From Prorocentrum cordatum (taxonomy: Eukaryota; Sar; Dinophyceae; Prorocentrales; Prorocentraceae): a stretch of 64,000 nucleotides of DNA. Positions 1 to 10,589 of this stretch are shown here, piece by piece. The notes under the pieces are model-generated. The model saw nothing but the letters and a program-made list of their open reading frames with translations, ran no database searches and was not told the origin of the DNA. Each line of letters starts with the position of its first letter. Position 1 is the stretch's first letter. The stretch lies in the NCBI GenBank assembly GCA_963575745.1, contig CAUYUJ010021141.1, positions 35,001-99,000 on the forward strand, written 5' to 3'. Both the position numbers and the translations under genes were made by a program.

Positions 1-304
1 TAGTAGTAGTAGTAGTAGTAATACTCGTAGTGGTAGCAGTAGTAGTAGATGATGTCGTAGTAGTAGAAGTATGACTAGCAGTAGTAGTAGTAGTAGTAGT
101 AGTAGTAGCAGTAGTAGTAGTAGCATTAGCAGTCGTAGTAACAGTAGTAATGGTAGTCGTAGTAGAAGTAGTCGTAGTAGTCGTAGTAGTCGTGGTCATA
201 GTCGAAGTAGTAGTCGTAGTCGTAGCAGTAGCAATAGTAGTAGTAGTAGAAGTAGTAGTAGTAATCGGAGTAGCAAAAGTAGTAGTAGTAGTAGTAGTAG
301 GAGC

Positions 305-341
<37 letters not shown>

Positions 342-513
342 CTAGTGTCACTAGCAGTAGCACTAGTCGTAGTAGTAGTAGTAGTAGTCGTCGTAAGAAA
401 GTGTAATAGAAGTAACAGTCGTAGTAGTAGTAGTACTAGCCGTAATAGTAGTAGTAGTCGCAGTAGTAAGAGTAGTAGTAGTTATACGAGTCGTAGAATT
501 AGAAGTAGAAGTG

Positions 514-568
<55 letters not shown>

Positions 569-634
569 TGGTAGTAGTAATAGTAGTAGTCGTCGAAATA
601 CTAGCAGTGGTAGTATTAGCAGTAGTAGTAGCAA

Positions 635-666
<32 letters not shown>

Positions 667-822
667 ATAGTAGTAGTAGTAGTAGTAGTAGAAGTAGAAG
701 TAGTAGTAGTAGTAGTAGTAGTAATAGTAATAGTAGTAGCCGTTGTAGTAGTAGTAGTAGTCGTAGTAATGGTCGTCATCGTCGTAGAAGTAGTCGCCGT
801 AGTAGTAGAAGTAGGAGTAGTG

Positions 823-866
<44 letters not shown>

Positions 867-894
867 CGCCGTGGTAGTAGTAGTAGTAGTCGTC

Positions 895-937
<43 letters not shown>

Positions 938-1060
938 TAGTAGTAGTAGTAGTAGAAGTAGTAGTAGTAGTAGTAGTAGGAGGAGGAGGAGGAGGAGGAG
1001 TATTAGTAGTAGTCGTAGTAAAAACCGTAGTAGTCGTAGTAGTAGCGAGAGTAGCAGTAG
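1..1060. repeat. Imperfect (TAG)n/(AGT)n trinucleotide array
   Basis: About 1 kb of TAG/AGT triplets interrupted by CGT, AAT and GAA variants, ending in a short (AGG)n block near 980-1000. All frames translate to homopolymeric Ser, Val or Thr runs, so it is not coding. The array runs off the left edge of the window. Confidence 0.95.
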
Positions 1061-1278
1061 TCCCACCAGCCCTTTGGGCGACAAGTGGTCTTAGGATAAC
1101 CTCTTTCTTTTTCCGCAACCCCTCTTCCCGTCGGGGAGGGGAGCCCTCCCCCTCCCCTCCCTGAGGTTTTGTTAGAGGGATCGCGAGGTGTCGGGATATT
1201 TTTGTCACCTCTCACGATGATCGTAGCCCCCGAAGGGGGGACGAACATCGAGTACCCACTCTTTTGACCGACCGCTGC
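1058..1278 (+). repeat. Dispersed repeat R1, copy a
   Basis: Begins CCACCAGCCCTTTGGGCGAC, continues through a pyrimidine-rich block with a CGGGGAGGGGA core and the motif GATCGTAGCCCCCGAAGGGG, and ends near CCGCTGCC. It is a clear direct repeat of 1579-1830, and a looser relative lies near 38086-38235. No coding content. Confidence 0.75.
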
Positions 1279-1279
1279 C

Positions 1280-1540
1280 AAGATGGGCCCAAGAGGCCCT
1301 CCAGGGCTCCCCAAAAGCCCCCAAGAGGATTCCACTAGCGCCCCAAGAGTCCCCCCAAGAGGGCTCCATGAGGCCTCCAAGAAGCCTCCGGGAGGCCCCC
1401 AAGCGGCCTCAGAGAGCCCAAGATGACATCCAAGATTGCTCAAGATAGTCCGAGCTGGCTCAATTTGGTGCCAACATGCCCCAAGAAGACCCGAAACCGC
1501 TCCAATAAGGCTCGAGATGGCCACGGAGCCTTCCCAGGAT
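1280..1540 (+). repeat. 11-bp-period degenerate minisatellite (CCAAGAGGCCC-like), block 1
   Basis: Successive 11-bp words of the type CCCAAGAGGCC with substitutions. The same family recurs at 6.9, 29.3, 38.4, 45.0, 61.5, 62.0 and 63.2 kb. Eleven is not a multiple of three, so all frames stay open for long stretches and the apparent ORFs are artefacts. Confidence 0.8.
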
Positions 1541-1578
1541 GCCGCCGAGATGCCCAAATCCTTTAAAGCATTACCGGA

Positions 1579-1830
1579 ACTTAATGCATCCCACCAGCCC
1601 TTTGGGCGACAGGTGGTCTAAGGAGGGTCTCTGTCCTCTTCCACAACCCCTGTTCCATTCGGGAAGGGGACCCCCCCCTGAGTTTTTGTTGTTGGGAGGG
1701 GCCGCGAGGTGTCAGAGGGTCATTTTTCGGCCCCTGAGAGGGCCAATCTTTGCCACCCCTGACGAGGATCGTGGCCCCCGAGGGGGGGGGGGCGAACACC
1801 GAGTATACCCCCTCCTTTGACGACCCAGCA
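1579..1830 (+). repeat. Dispersed repeat R1, copy b
   Basis: Second copy of the 1058-1278 repeat, with the same CCACCAGCCCTTTGGGCGAC start and the same GATCGTGGCCCCCGAGGGG segment, slightly longer because of indels. Together with the 11-bp block between them, the two copies form a local R1 / array / R1 sandwich. Confidence 0.75.
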
Positions 1831-2815
1831 ACTGCAAGCGTGTCAGCTGTGGGGTTCGAGCCCACGCGCAGTTACCTGCAGTGGATCTTCAGCCCTTCAC
1901 CTCAGCCAGTCGGGCAACCTGACATCCGAGTGCGCACGAGGCGCACGACCCCTGCATCTCTCCTCATGGCGGCGCCGTCGGGGCGCCGCTGTTGGCGGGC
2001 GGCGCGGCACCCGGAGCAAGGAAGGATAGTAGGGCAGAGGGGCACCAACGCGGACATCCCAGGCGTCCCTCGTCGCCACGGCTGGAAATCGGCACTCGGG
2101 TGCACCGTCCTATGCACGTGGATCGCGCGCCGCAGAGACGGGGCGGCACCTGACAACCCTCTTCGCGTCCCGCCGAGACTGCGGTGACCTGGCCGCAGAG
2201 CAGTGCTCACGGGCGTCGCGAATGGCACCCTCCGCCTTCCACGGTCGTTTCTCCTCACCCCCCCGCCCAGGCGGCGAGGGACGCCGGCAGCTCTAGCACC
2301 GAGGACTACCACAGTACCCCCCAGGACGGGGACGTACCATCCCCGTCCCAGGTGTCCTCTGCCACGACCCCCATCAGCGCCAACGGAGCCCTGACCGCCA
2401 CAATCAAGAAGATTCAGCGAGCAGGCGGTGAACCCAGCGCGGCCTGAGCCAGGAATTGTACTCAGCGCGGTGGGGGCATCGGAGACCCCAGCCGACACGA
2501 CGCCGCCTTCTTTCGCACTTTCCTCCACCTCCTGGCCTCGTCGCCGCCCTGGTCATCGCGCGGCTGCACCGCTGCGACCGTGGGTTGGCCTGCTGGCCCC
2601 ACCCGGGCCTGCCGGCCTCTCCCTTTGCCTGGCGTTCAAACCAGCACGCGGTCCCCTTGGCAGCTCTGCCAGTGGGCCTGCTCGCTCGCTGCTCCCCCCG
2701 CGGCCCCTTTCCTTGGGCACCCTGGCCGCACGCCCTCCCGCGCCGCAGGTCAGTAGATCCCGGCGTCCTCCGCCCCAGCTGCTGGGCCCAGGCCAGCTCC
2801 TTTCCGGCCCCCCGA
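1830..2815. other. GC-rich stretch without recognisable gene
   Basis: Long open frames exist on both strands, as expected from GC-rich low-stop sequence. A plus-strand reading of 87 codons at 2184-2447 has ordinary amino-acid composition and could be an exon remnant, but I recognise no domain. Confidence 0.3.
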
Positions 2816-2817
2816 TC

Positions 2818-3000
2818 ATCTGGAGTGGTCACTGTTGGCTGCTCAGTCGCTTGGAAGGTCAGGAGATCTCCGTGCTCAGCCGCCCCGTTGTTCGACGTGT
2901 ATTTCCCCCCACATGGTGTGGTTACTGTTGGCTGCTCAGTCGCATGGAAGGTCAGAAGATCTGTGCTCAGCCGCTTCGCTTTTCGACGTGTTTTCCCCCC
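2818..3000 (+). repeat. Tandem duplication, unit about 96 bp
   Basis: The segment TGTTGGCTGCTCAGTCGC, a GGAAGGTCAG block and TTCGACGTGT occurs at about 2830-2902 and again at about 2926-2992. Two copies only, moderately diverged, with no stable shared frame. Confidence 0.75.
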
Positions 3001-3269
3001 CGCCCTGGGCCTGCGCCCGGCTGCTTTCGGGCTGCTTCCCCCCAGCTGCTGCCCTGGCGCCGCCGCTGGCTCCCCCCCCCCAGCGCCCGCCCTGCCGCCG
3101 CCAGGATTTGCCCTGGGTGGGCTCGGCTTCCTCTCTCTCCCGCCCGCGCGGGCTTCCTCTCTCTCTCTCCCTCGTGTGCACCGCGGCCCAATTTGCACGT
3201 TGTGCGCCCCACTAATGCCACATCACCGGAGCAGTAACCTCTGCCCAGCCGCCGACGCAAAGAAAAAGT

Positions 3270-3295
3270 GTTCGCTTGTGTGTGTGTGTGTGTGT

Positions 3296-3327
<32 letters not shown>

Positions 3328-3395
3328 TTGCGTGCGCATGTGTGTGTGAGTGTGTGGTAAAGTGTATGCGCGTGTGCGCGCGTGCGTGCGCACGC

Positions 3396-3446
<51 letters not shown>

Positions 3447-3465
3447 TGTGCGTGCGTGCACGTGC
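3270..3465 (+). repeat. (GT)n / (GCGT)n array
   Basis: Alternating purine-pyrimidine DNA: GT runs, a TGCG block, then GT again. It is paired with an opposite-polarity CA/CACG array at 3695-3850, separated by about 230 bp of ordinary sequence. Cys/Val-rich translations here are artefacts. Confidence 0.95.
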
Positions 3466-3694
3466 TTATTGCTGCTACATTCTGGTACACATGCACACGA
3501 ATACACGCCCGTGTATTTTTGGGGGGCGTCGCGGTCACGCCCGCGGCGGCGTGGCGTACGTCAAGTCAGGCGGGAACGCGCGGCCCAAGAGCCAGTTCAA
3601 ACCCCGTCAGCACACGCAGACATACACTAGGAATACAAGTACACATGTACACAGCCCATAACTAACTGTAGAGAAACATCTGGATATGATCATA

Positions 3695-3812
3695 TGCGCG
3701 GGCACGCGCGCACACATACGCACGCACGCACGAACGCACGCACGGACACAGGCACACACACACACACACGCACGCACGCACGCACGCACGCACGCACGTA
3801 CACACTCACACG

Positions 3813-3845
<33 letters not shown>

Positions 3846-3850
3846 ACACT
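3695..3850 (+). repeat. (CA)n / (CACG)n array
   Basis: Complementary partner of the GT array at 3270-3465. The block order (CACG block, CA run, CACG block, CA run) mirrors the other arm, so the pair forms a loose inverted repeat with a loop of about 230 bp. Confidence 0.95.
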
Positions 3851-3859
3851 TAACCGCAT

Positions 3860-4375
3860 ATTCTTACACGGTGAATAAACAAACGGGAGGCCTGTACGCG
3901 TGCAAGGCCTTCCGTGCCATGTAGATGATGGTACAGCGACGCTGCTCCCGTACAGCAGCTGCGGCGGTGAGCCGTTGTTCGGAAGGCCCTGAAGGTCTCT
4001 GGGACTCCTCGCCATGGATGTCCAAATCCTCCCCGAAGTGGCCCACCCGTGGAGGCCACACGCGCGCAGCTGGCTCGGCCGGTCGCCGTCGCACGAGGAG
4101 GTGGCCGCAGCTCACAACACAGGCGTGCCCTCCAGCGGGCAGCCATCCAGAGGCGCAAGCAACCAGCAAAGTGGTCCTTGGAATGCCTGGGGCGGCCGAT
4201 GAGCTCGCGAGAACCAGGTTCGAGAAAGATAAGCTTAAGAGTGAACAAATCCAAGGAAAAGAAGTCTCGCGAGGACGAGGGTTGAAGAAAGAGAAGCCTC
4301 GCGACGACGAGGCTCGAGGAATATCGAGCGAGGCCGGCATACACAAAAGCTTTCGGAGCGCCGCACTGATTTTTT
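3860..4375. other. No recognisable gene
   Basis: Moderately GC-rich sequence with a short internal duplication: the TCCTTGGAATGCCTGGGGCG type segment near 4178 recurs near 4519. I see no domain, RNA gene or regulatory site I can support. Confidence 0.4.
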
Positions 4376-4480
4376 GGATCGGCGCTGGGGACCCCCTGGC
4401 GGCGCTTACAGCGCCGACCCTGTCGCGCTCCGCTGGCCAGGGAGGGGGCTCCAGCGCCGATCCAAGAGATCCGCGCGAAG
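4372..4480. repeat. Palindromic repeat P1, copy a
   Basis: Terminal inverted words GGATCGGCGCTGG and CCAGCGCCGATCC enclose a GC-rich centre, followed by a conserved GAAGCTCCGAG-like flank. A diverged second copy lies at 6225-6345. The inverted ends and dispersal suggest a small foldback element; no TSD was established. Confidence 0.6.
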
Positions 4481-5320
4481 CTCCGAGGGTTTATGCCTAT
4501 ACAGGTTTTTCTTGTTCGGTCCTTGGAATTCCTGGGGCGACCGATGAACCCATGAGGACGAGAAGGGATTCGAGGGAAAGGGCCGCATCCTGAACTGAAC
4601 TTTCAAGCAGGCCTGCTGCGAACATTGGAATGGCCCAGCGTGAGATCGTCCATACATTCGCACTGCAGAAAAAAAGAGGGCCACCCTCCAATCAAGGTTC
4701 ATCCCTGCCGGGACCATCTCGGAAGATACACCCTGCGTCTCATGCGCTCCTCGCTTGCCGATCACTCTCCTGATATCTGGCTGAGTCGATGCCGCGCCCG
4801 AAGAATCCGATTCATGTTGCGCAACTCGCGTTATCACATTCTGCAGCTCACCAATACCAACTAGTGTGATGTAAGAACGACCCATGGCGCAAATGTAAAC
4901 ATATGTGTATAAGTTCGTTTAGATCGGGAGAGAGAGAGAGAGAGGGCAATAAGGAGAGACAAAGAGAGAGAGATCCGAACCGACAAAACAACCACCGTCA
5001 ACTGTTGATACTCCACCGAACTGTGTCTTCTCCTCCATCTTCTCGTCTCGTCGTCTCACTCCTCTCGATCCGCTCCCTCCTGCCCCCTGCCAACGCATCC
5101 TCCCTGATCCCGTTCTCCCGGCTCTCATAGTCGTGTCTCATGATCCTCTTCATTATTCTTCGTATCACATCCCTCGTCCTTCTCCCCTCTCGCCGTAGCT
5201 ATCAGGAAGGCGTCGGAATTGCCGCTCACGTCGGCAGGAATCCACTCGACCGCCTGGATGGCCTGCGAATGCAGAGACAATGGAACATGGTTCGAGCAGT
5301 CCTGAATACAAGTCTTCCTC
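4480..5320. other. No recognisable gene; contains (GA)n tract
   Basis: A GA-rich tract occupies about 4922-4975. The remainder is ordinary sequence with only short open frames and no motif I can name. Confidence 0.4.
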
Positions 5321-5660
5321 CCTCCCCCACCCAATCCTCGTCCTTCCTATGTTTGCTCTCCTGCTTCTCCAACTTCCCCAACTCCTCGCCCAACCCCCTC
5401 ATCCTCACACTCCCTTCCCCCGCCGACTCTTCTTTCCACCTCCTCCATCCCCCTCGTCCTCCCCCACACTTCCGCCTCATCTCCCATTCTCCTCCCACCG
5501 CTGCCTGCCCCTCCCCTCTCCTCCCTATTCCGCCTCGCCGTGCCCCTCCCCAGCCTCTCCCTCCCCCCCCCTCATTCTCCTCCTGCTCATTTCCCTCCTC
5601 CTCCTCCTCCTCATCTTCCTCCTCCTCCTCCTCCTCCTCCTCCTCCTCCTCCTCCTCTGG
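5320..5660. repeat. Polypyrimidine tract ending in (CCT)n
   Basis: About 340 bp of C/T-rich DNA on the plus strand, closing with an almost pure (CCT)n run at about 5595-5657 and then a short GAC run. A long polypurine-polypyrimidine tract of this type can form triplex (H-DNA) structures. Not coding. Confidence 0.9.
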
Positions 5661-6225
5661 CGACGACGACGACGGCGAAACTGCCATTGAAGTAACGGAT
5701 GTAGAAGCCAATAGATAGTGTCCCTGACAGGTCAAACAACTCTTGACCGTCAGCGGCAGGACACTGGCATGGTCCAGGTTAAGACAGGCGCACCCGTATC
5801 AGCATGTTGCTCTCAAGTGGAGGGCGCACACTGTGTGTTCAAGTTGAAGACATCTTTGTGTGAAATTCAGGGGCGAGCTGGACACGTGATATGATTAGTT
5901 CACACTCTCGAGGTCGTAGCTGAACTCTTGGCATCACACACGGCTCCGCTTGCTCCCGAAACTGAAGCGAATATGCGAGAAGGGTACGCGCGAAAGGAGG
6001 AGGGGGCCATACCAAGAACAAGAGATGGGGTACACAACAACAAGAGCAATGAAGAGATCGGGATGGGGGATGTGAGCCCTAGAACAATCGGGACGAGTGA
6101 AGAAAGAGAAGGGCATACAACGAAGCGGGAGAGGTGAACAGGCCCCTCTCCATTCTTTGTTGAAATAAAAGAAGGAAACCAACCAACACCTGTACAACAA
6201 CAAAACAAACCGTTTTCGAAGGGCC
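5660..6225. other. No recognisable gene
   Basis: Mixed sequence with short open frames only and no motif recognised. Confidence 0.4.
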
Positions 6226-6345
6226 GCACTGATGTTTTGGATCTGCGATAGGCTCTCATGTCTGGCGCACGGAGCACGCCAAAGGCGGCGCCTGAGGTGC
6301 TTCCAAGGGAATCCAGCGCCGATCCGCAAAATCCACGCAGAGCTC
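6225..6345. repeat. Palindromic repeat P1, copy b
   Basis: Matches 4372-4480: CCGCACTGAT and a TTTTGGATC start, a CCAGCGCCGATCC right end, and the following CACGCAGAGCTCCGA. The centre is more diverged. The left inverted word has decayed in this copy. Confidence 0.55.
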
Positions 6346-6900
6346 CGACAGTGCACGTTCTTCTTCGAATACCCCTCCCCATCCCCTCGCCCCCCCCCCC
6401 CCTCCTCCGTCGCCCTCCTTCCTGACCTGGTCACGCAACTCATTCCCTGATCGGCCCCGCCGCCCGCATCCCGCCCTCCTCCCCCCTCCCCCATCCTCCT
6501 CGTCCCAGGGAGGAAAAGAAATCAGACGTATGAGGGATGAGGCCGAGGAACAGGAGGCGAAGTGGGGAGGGGGAGGCCCCCATCGTCCTCCTCCTCCTTC
6601 TCCTCCTCCTTCCCCCCTCGTTCGACAAGAATCCATAACCCCCCTGGCTAGAATCCTAGCAGCCCTCTCTGGCCGGTCGTGGTGTAGCTGCCCCCCCCCT
6701 TCCAATCACATTCTTCTTCTTCGGGGAAGATTTGGCCCCTCCCCATACCCACTCCCGTGGGTCTGGAGGGCAGGGGCCACGAAGTGCCAAAAGGTCTTTG
6801 TGGGCCTCGGCGAGAAGGCAAAACTCAATGGTTATCCTTTGATCGTGTGTCAATGTCGGCCGCCTGGAAGTGTGACGCTAATTTACCACCGCCTACTTAT
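6345..6900. other. Pyrimidine/purine-rich intergenic sequence and repeat head
   Basis: CCT-rich tracts near 6375-6410 and 6585-6615. From about 6800 a segment (GGCGAGAAGGCAAAACTCA through GATCCTCCAAGATGGCC) is shared with sequences just upstream of the 11-bp arrays at 38.3, 38.5 and 44.9 kb, so it looks like the head of a composite repeat. Confidence 0.5.
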
Positions 6901-7165
6901 TTCATCGAGATCCTCCAAGATGGCCCTCAAAAGTGCCCCACGAGGCACCCAAGAGGCCGCAAGAGAACCCCAAGAGGACCCCAATGTGTCCCCAAGAGGC
7001 TCCCATGAGATCCCACAGACGCCCCAGAATGCTCCCCCGAGGCACCCAAGACTCTCCAAGAGACCCCTGGACTCGCCATGAGGCCCCCAAGACGCACCAA
7101 GAGGACCCCAATAAGCAACCCAAGAGACATACGAATAGACTCCGGGAGGCATCCAATAGGCCCGT
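6900..7165 (+). repeat. 11-bp-period minisatellite, block 2
   Basis: Cleanly parsed into 11-mers such as CCAAGAGGACC, CCAATGTGTCC, CCAAGAGGCTC, CCATGAGATCC over about 24 units. Divergence between units is high, but the period is kept almost without slippage. It is preceded by the CTCCAAGATGG head seen at other blocks. Confidence 0.85.
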
Positions 7166-7261
7166 GGCCTTTCTGCTCGCCCTTCATCCCTTACCATTAT
7201 TAGGGCGGGCCAGGAGTTTCGCCTGTGACTCCCCCATCACCACGTATGATCCTGAAACTGA

Positions 7262-7600
7262 AACATGGCAACCGCTTCACACATGGAGGTCGGGTAGTTT
7301 TCAAAATGTGGCTCCCGCCTTAACGCCGCACATATTCGTCTACACAAATTGCAAGGGTTTCACGGACTGTGGGCGACCCGTTTTCCAAATGTGGCGCTCG
7401 CCTTCGCGCAGCGCACATTCGTTGTAACATGTTGCAAGGGTTGTACATATTGAAGTCGGATCCTTTTCAAAATGTGAGTCTCGCCTTAGCGTCGCGCACA
7501 CTCGTTGCAAGCATTTGCACAAAGTTTACAGGTTGAGGGTGGTTCCTTTCCAAAATGGTGCTCTCGCCTTAATGCCGCGTACATTAGTTGTTGTTTGAAT
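7262..7600 (+). repeat. Tandem repeat, about 80-95 bp unit (CAAAATGTGGCTCTCGCC family)
   Basis: Four diverged units, each with a TTTTCAAAATGTGGCTCTCG-like core, CGCC-TTA-CGC and a GCACATTCGTTG-like end, followed by TTGCAAGGG. Related arrays lie at 34340-34610 and 44455-44590, with a single unit near 42763. No coding content. Confidence 0.75.
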
Positions 7601-7905
7601 GTGCAAGAGTTCCACGGGTTCCCATGATCCGCGTACCAGACATTGTGTTTTGGGAGGGTTCAGGATTCTGAGGGTGCAACAGGTCGATTGGTTCGCGGGG
7701 TTGATATTCGAAGAATGAAGTTCTGGCACGATTCATGACCGCCAAGACGCAGCACTCAAGTTGATCCGTGGCGTTGGAATCCTGAGAACAATGTGCTGGC
7801 ATGCTCCACGGGTTTCAAACGATTGTCTTCCAACGGAGCAATTCCCCGTGAAGTGACCCGCTGTAGGGGCCTATCACGAGGGAGCGTGGAGGGAGGCATC
7901 GTTCG
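7600..7905. other. No recognisable gene
   Basis: Ordinary mixed sequence between a tandem repeat and a dispersed repeat, without a motif I can support. Confidence 0.4.
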
Positions 7906-8160
7906 TGACTCGTGGGTTTGCTCTGGTCCTCCTCCTGTTCCTCACTCCCCTGTTCCTGCTGCTCCCACTCCTCTCTCCCTCCTCCCCCTCCCCCAAAGAT
8001 TCCTCCTCCGATTCCGCCTCCGATTTCTCCTCCATCCCCCCTCTTGGAGTACGACATCCTTTATTCTTGCACAGCATGCTCCTCCATATCCCTGATAAGG
8101 GCAACTCGCCTGGGAACAATTTATGGATGGGCTGGTGGGTCATGCGAAGCGTCTAGAATT
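7905..8160 (+). repeat. Dispersed repeat R2, copy a
   Basis: A CTCC-rich segment, then a stretch containing CCCTGATAAGGGCAACTCGC and ATGGATGGGCTGGTGGGT, ending GTCTAGAAT. The same order occurs at 45310-45560. Here a short 11-bp-like block (8165-8225) follows; at 45 kb an array precedes. Confidence 0.65.
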
Positions 8161-8224
8161 TGAAATGGATCCACACGTCGCCACGAGGTCGCCCCACGAG
8201 GCCCAACAGAAGCCCACAACACGC

Positions 8225-8810
8225 CCAAACACCGTGACACTCGTCCCATCATGTCGGGTTATCCTCTTTCAGGGCATTCGGAAACTAACATGCGCATGTC
8301 TATCAGATGCACGGACTGCGCCTTTCAGCAGAGTCGTAAAGCCAAATCAATCGAATTGGAAACCCACATTCTCCTCGTGATCCTCCTCCTTCTCCTCCTC
8401 CTCCGCCTCCTCCTCACAATTCCACTGGCATCAAGTGTGCCGCCAAGTCCCGCTCTGGCTAACCACTATGGTCGCCCTGCTGCGGCCTTGGCCTGTAAGC
8501 TACGCATCAAACCTCACTGGGGAGGCCGCGGGGCAGGGGCGGAGGCAGGGCGCGGGGAATGACGACGGCGACGACGACCAGAAAGAGAAGGAGAAGATCT
8601 CGACGACGAGACGAGAAAGAGGAAGAGAAGGAACGACGGATGAGCAACGGATGACTACGACGAAAGAAGGACGACGATGAGCGGGAAGGCCTTCCCCAAT
8701 CTGGCTGGCGACCCTGGAACCTCTCCTCGAAGGAGCCCTGCCCGTGCGGAGGACTCCCCAGGGACCGCGCACAGGGCCCCATTGGCAGTCTGACCGACCT
8801 GCTTGTCACG
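8225..8810. other. No recognisable gene
   Basis: Contains a short CTCCTC run near 8380-8412 and a purine-rich segment near 8575-8680. No domain or RNA gene recognised. Confidence 0.4.
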
Positions 8811-8811
8811 T

Positions 8812-8872
8812 CGACCTGGGATCGGCGATGTGTGGCCGAGACATCGGCGAACCCACACGTTCCTGGGCGGAA
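8812..8872. repeat. Dispersed palindromic repeat T2, copy a
   Basis: CGACCTGGGATCGGCGATG, then an inverted ATCGGCGA and a CACACGTTCCTGGGC end. Fuller copies lie at 54430-54510 and 58797-58875. This copy lacks the GGGCCCCCGA segment. Confidence 0.6.
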
Positions 8873-9585
8873 TTGACTAACTATCAGGCCCGTGGCGGCG
8901 ATCAGTGGGCGTTTTGGGCGTCGATGCTTTCCTGCCTGAGCCTATCCCCCCCTTTCGCTGACCCTGGCTTGCGGGTCGGAACTCGGCTCTCTGGCGGCCG
9001 TTCGGGACGATCCAGACACCCGAGGAACACTCTGAGGCCGGGCGCAGCTGCTGGAGAGGGAGAGCGTCTCGAGGCCAGAAAACCGCCGAGGGTCGACGAA
9101 AACGTCCGAACACCCCAAACCTGGTACCCAACAACTTCCCCCCCCCCCTGTCGGTGCTCCTGGCCGCTGTCCTCTGGCAACCGAATCGCTTGGGCTGGGC
9201 ACGCCACCAGGTACAAGCGAGGTACTACCAGAAGAAACGCTACATAAAGAATACATTGGCTGTTCCTCCACGACATAAACCAACGGAACGGCCCGAACCC
9301 CTGAGCCCCACAGCATGCCAATATGGACCATCGCGTGCTTTTGACGACTATTGGCTGCCATAAAAGACGTGTGATGCTCCACGCTTCTTATGGCAGCGAT
9401 GAGACCACAGCGGTTCCTACCTTAGCACCCTGACGATACTCTCCTCTCTGGGCGGAACGGGCGGCCCTCCACCCTCGCCGCCCGAAAGGGGCGCGGCGGC
9501 CGCGCGGGGGGGTGGCCTCGCGGTGGAAGTAGTCGTCTATGGACGAGGACGCCACCTTCGGTGGGAACGTCAGAGCGGGAGAACA
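8873..9585. other. No recognisable gene
   Basis: GC-rich, with several long overlapping open frames but no identifiable domain. A 30-35 bp segment at 9527-9562 (GTCGTCTATGGACGAGGAC and onward) recurs at about 10588-10620 on the far side of the ATC array. Confidence 0.4.
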
Positions 9586-9591
9586 CATCAC

Positions 9592-9630
<39 letters not shown>

Positions 9631-9655
9631 TATCATCATCATCATCACCACCACC

Positions 9656-9721
<66 letters not shown>

Positions 9722-10395
9722 GTCATCATAATCATCAGCATTGTCATCATCATCAGCATCACCATGAGCATCATCATCAGCATCATCAGCATCCGCATCA
9801 GCACCACCATCATCATCATCATCAGCATCATCATCGTCATCATCATCGTCGTTGTCGTCTTCGTCGTCGTCGTCGCCACTATCATCGCGGTCCTCGTCCT
9901 CGTCCTCGTCCTCACCCATCCTTTTCTTCATTCGCATCATCATCATCAGTATGATCACCAACACCATCACCATAATCATCGTCATCATCATCACCATCAC
10001 CATCATCACTATCATCATAACCAACATCACCACCAACATAATCATCATCATCATAATCAGCAATATCATCATCACTACCACTACCACTATCGCCATCACT
10101 ATTAACAGCATCATCATCATCACTATCATCAATACCATCATCACTATCATCATTAGCATCATTTTCAGCACCATGGTCAGCAATAACACAAGCGCCATCA
10201 TCATCACCGCCATCGTCATCAGCAGCATCAGCATCAATACCATCACCATCAACGTCACCATCATCTCCACCGTCGTCAGCATCATCATCATCAGCCTCAG
10301 AACCATCATCATAAGCAGCATCAGCACCATCGCCATCACCATCACCATCAACATCACCATCACCATCATCGCCATCATCGCCATCAGCACCACCT
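9585..10395 (+). repeat. (ATC)n/(CAT)n trinucleotide array
   Basis: About 800 bp of CAT/ATC triplets with increasing CAG, CAC and CGT interruptions towards the right. Apparent poly-His, poly-Ile, poly-Asp or poly-Met proteins here are artefacts. Confidence 0.95.
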
Positions 10396-10589
10396 CTTGC
10401 GGGAACGTCGGTCATCGCTGGCCGTGAGTCGTCCGACTTACTTGGCGGTCGTCGTGGTCGTCGTCGGACCACGTCAATTGTCGTCGTCGGTACTCCGTCG
10501 ACGTTCGTCGCTTGTCGTCCTCATCATTGCCGAAGTCTCCGACAGCGCCGGGAACGCCCCAGATCGGCGGCACCGGCTGGAGGCCACTA

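Noticed and set aside
71-1208. Ser-rich and Thr-rich proteins of 100-300 residues
   Set aside because: Readings of the (TAG)n array and its complement.
6900-7427. Pro/Lys/Arg-rich repeat protein
   Set aside because: The peptide repeat follows from the 11-bp minisatellite (33 bp equals 11 codons) and appears in all frames of every block.
9422-10472. Long poly-His, poly-Asp, poly-Ile and poly-Met proteins
   Set aside because: Translations of the ATC/CAT microsatellite in different frames.
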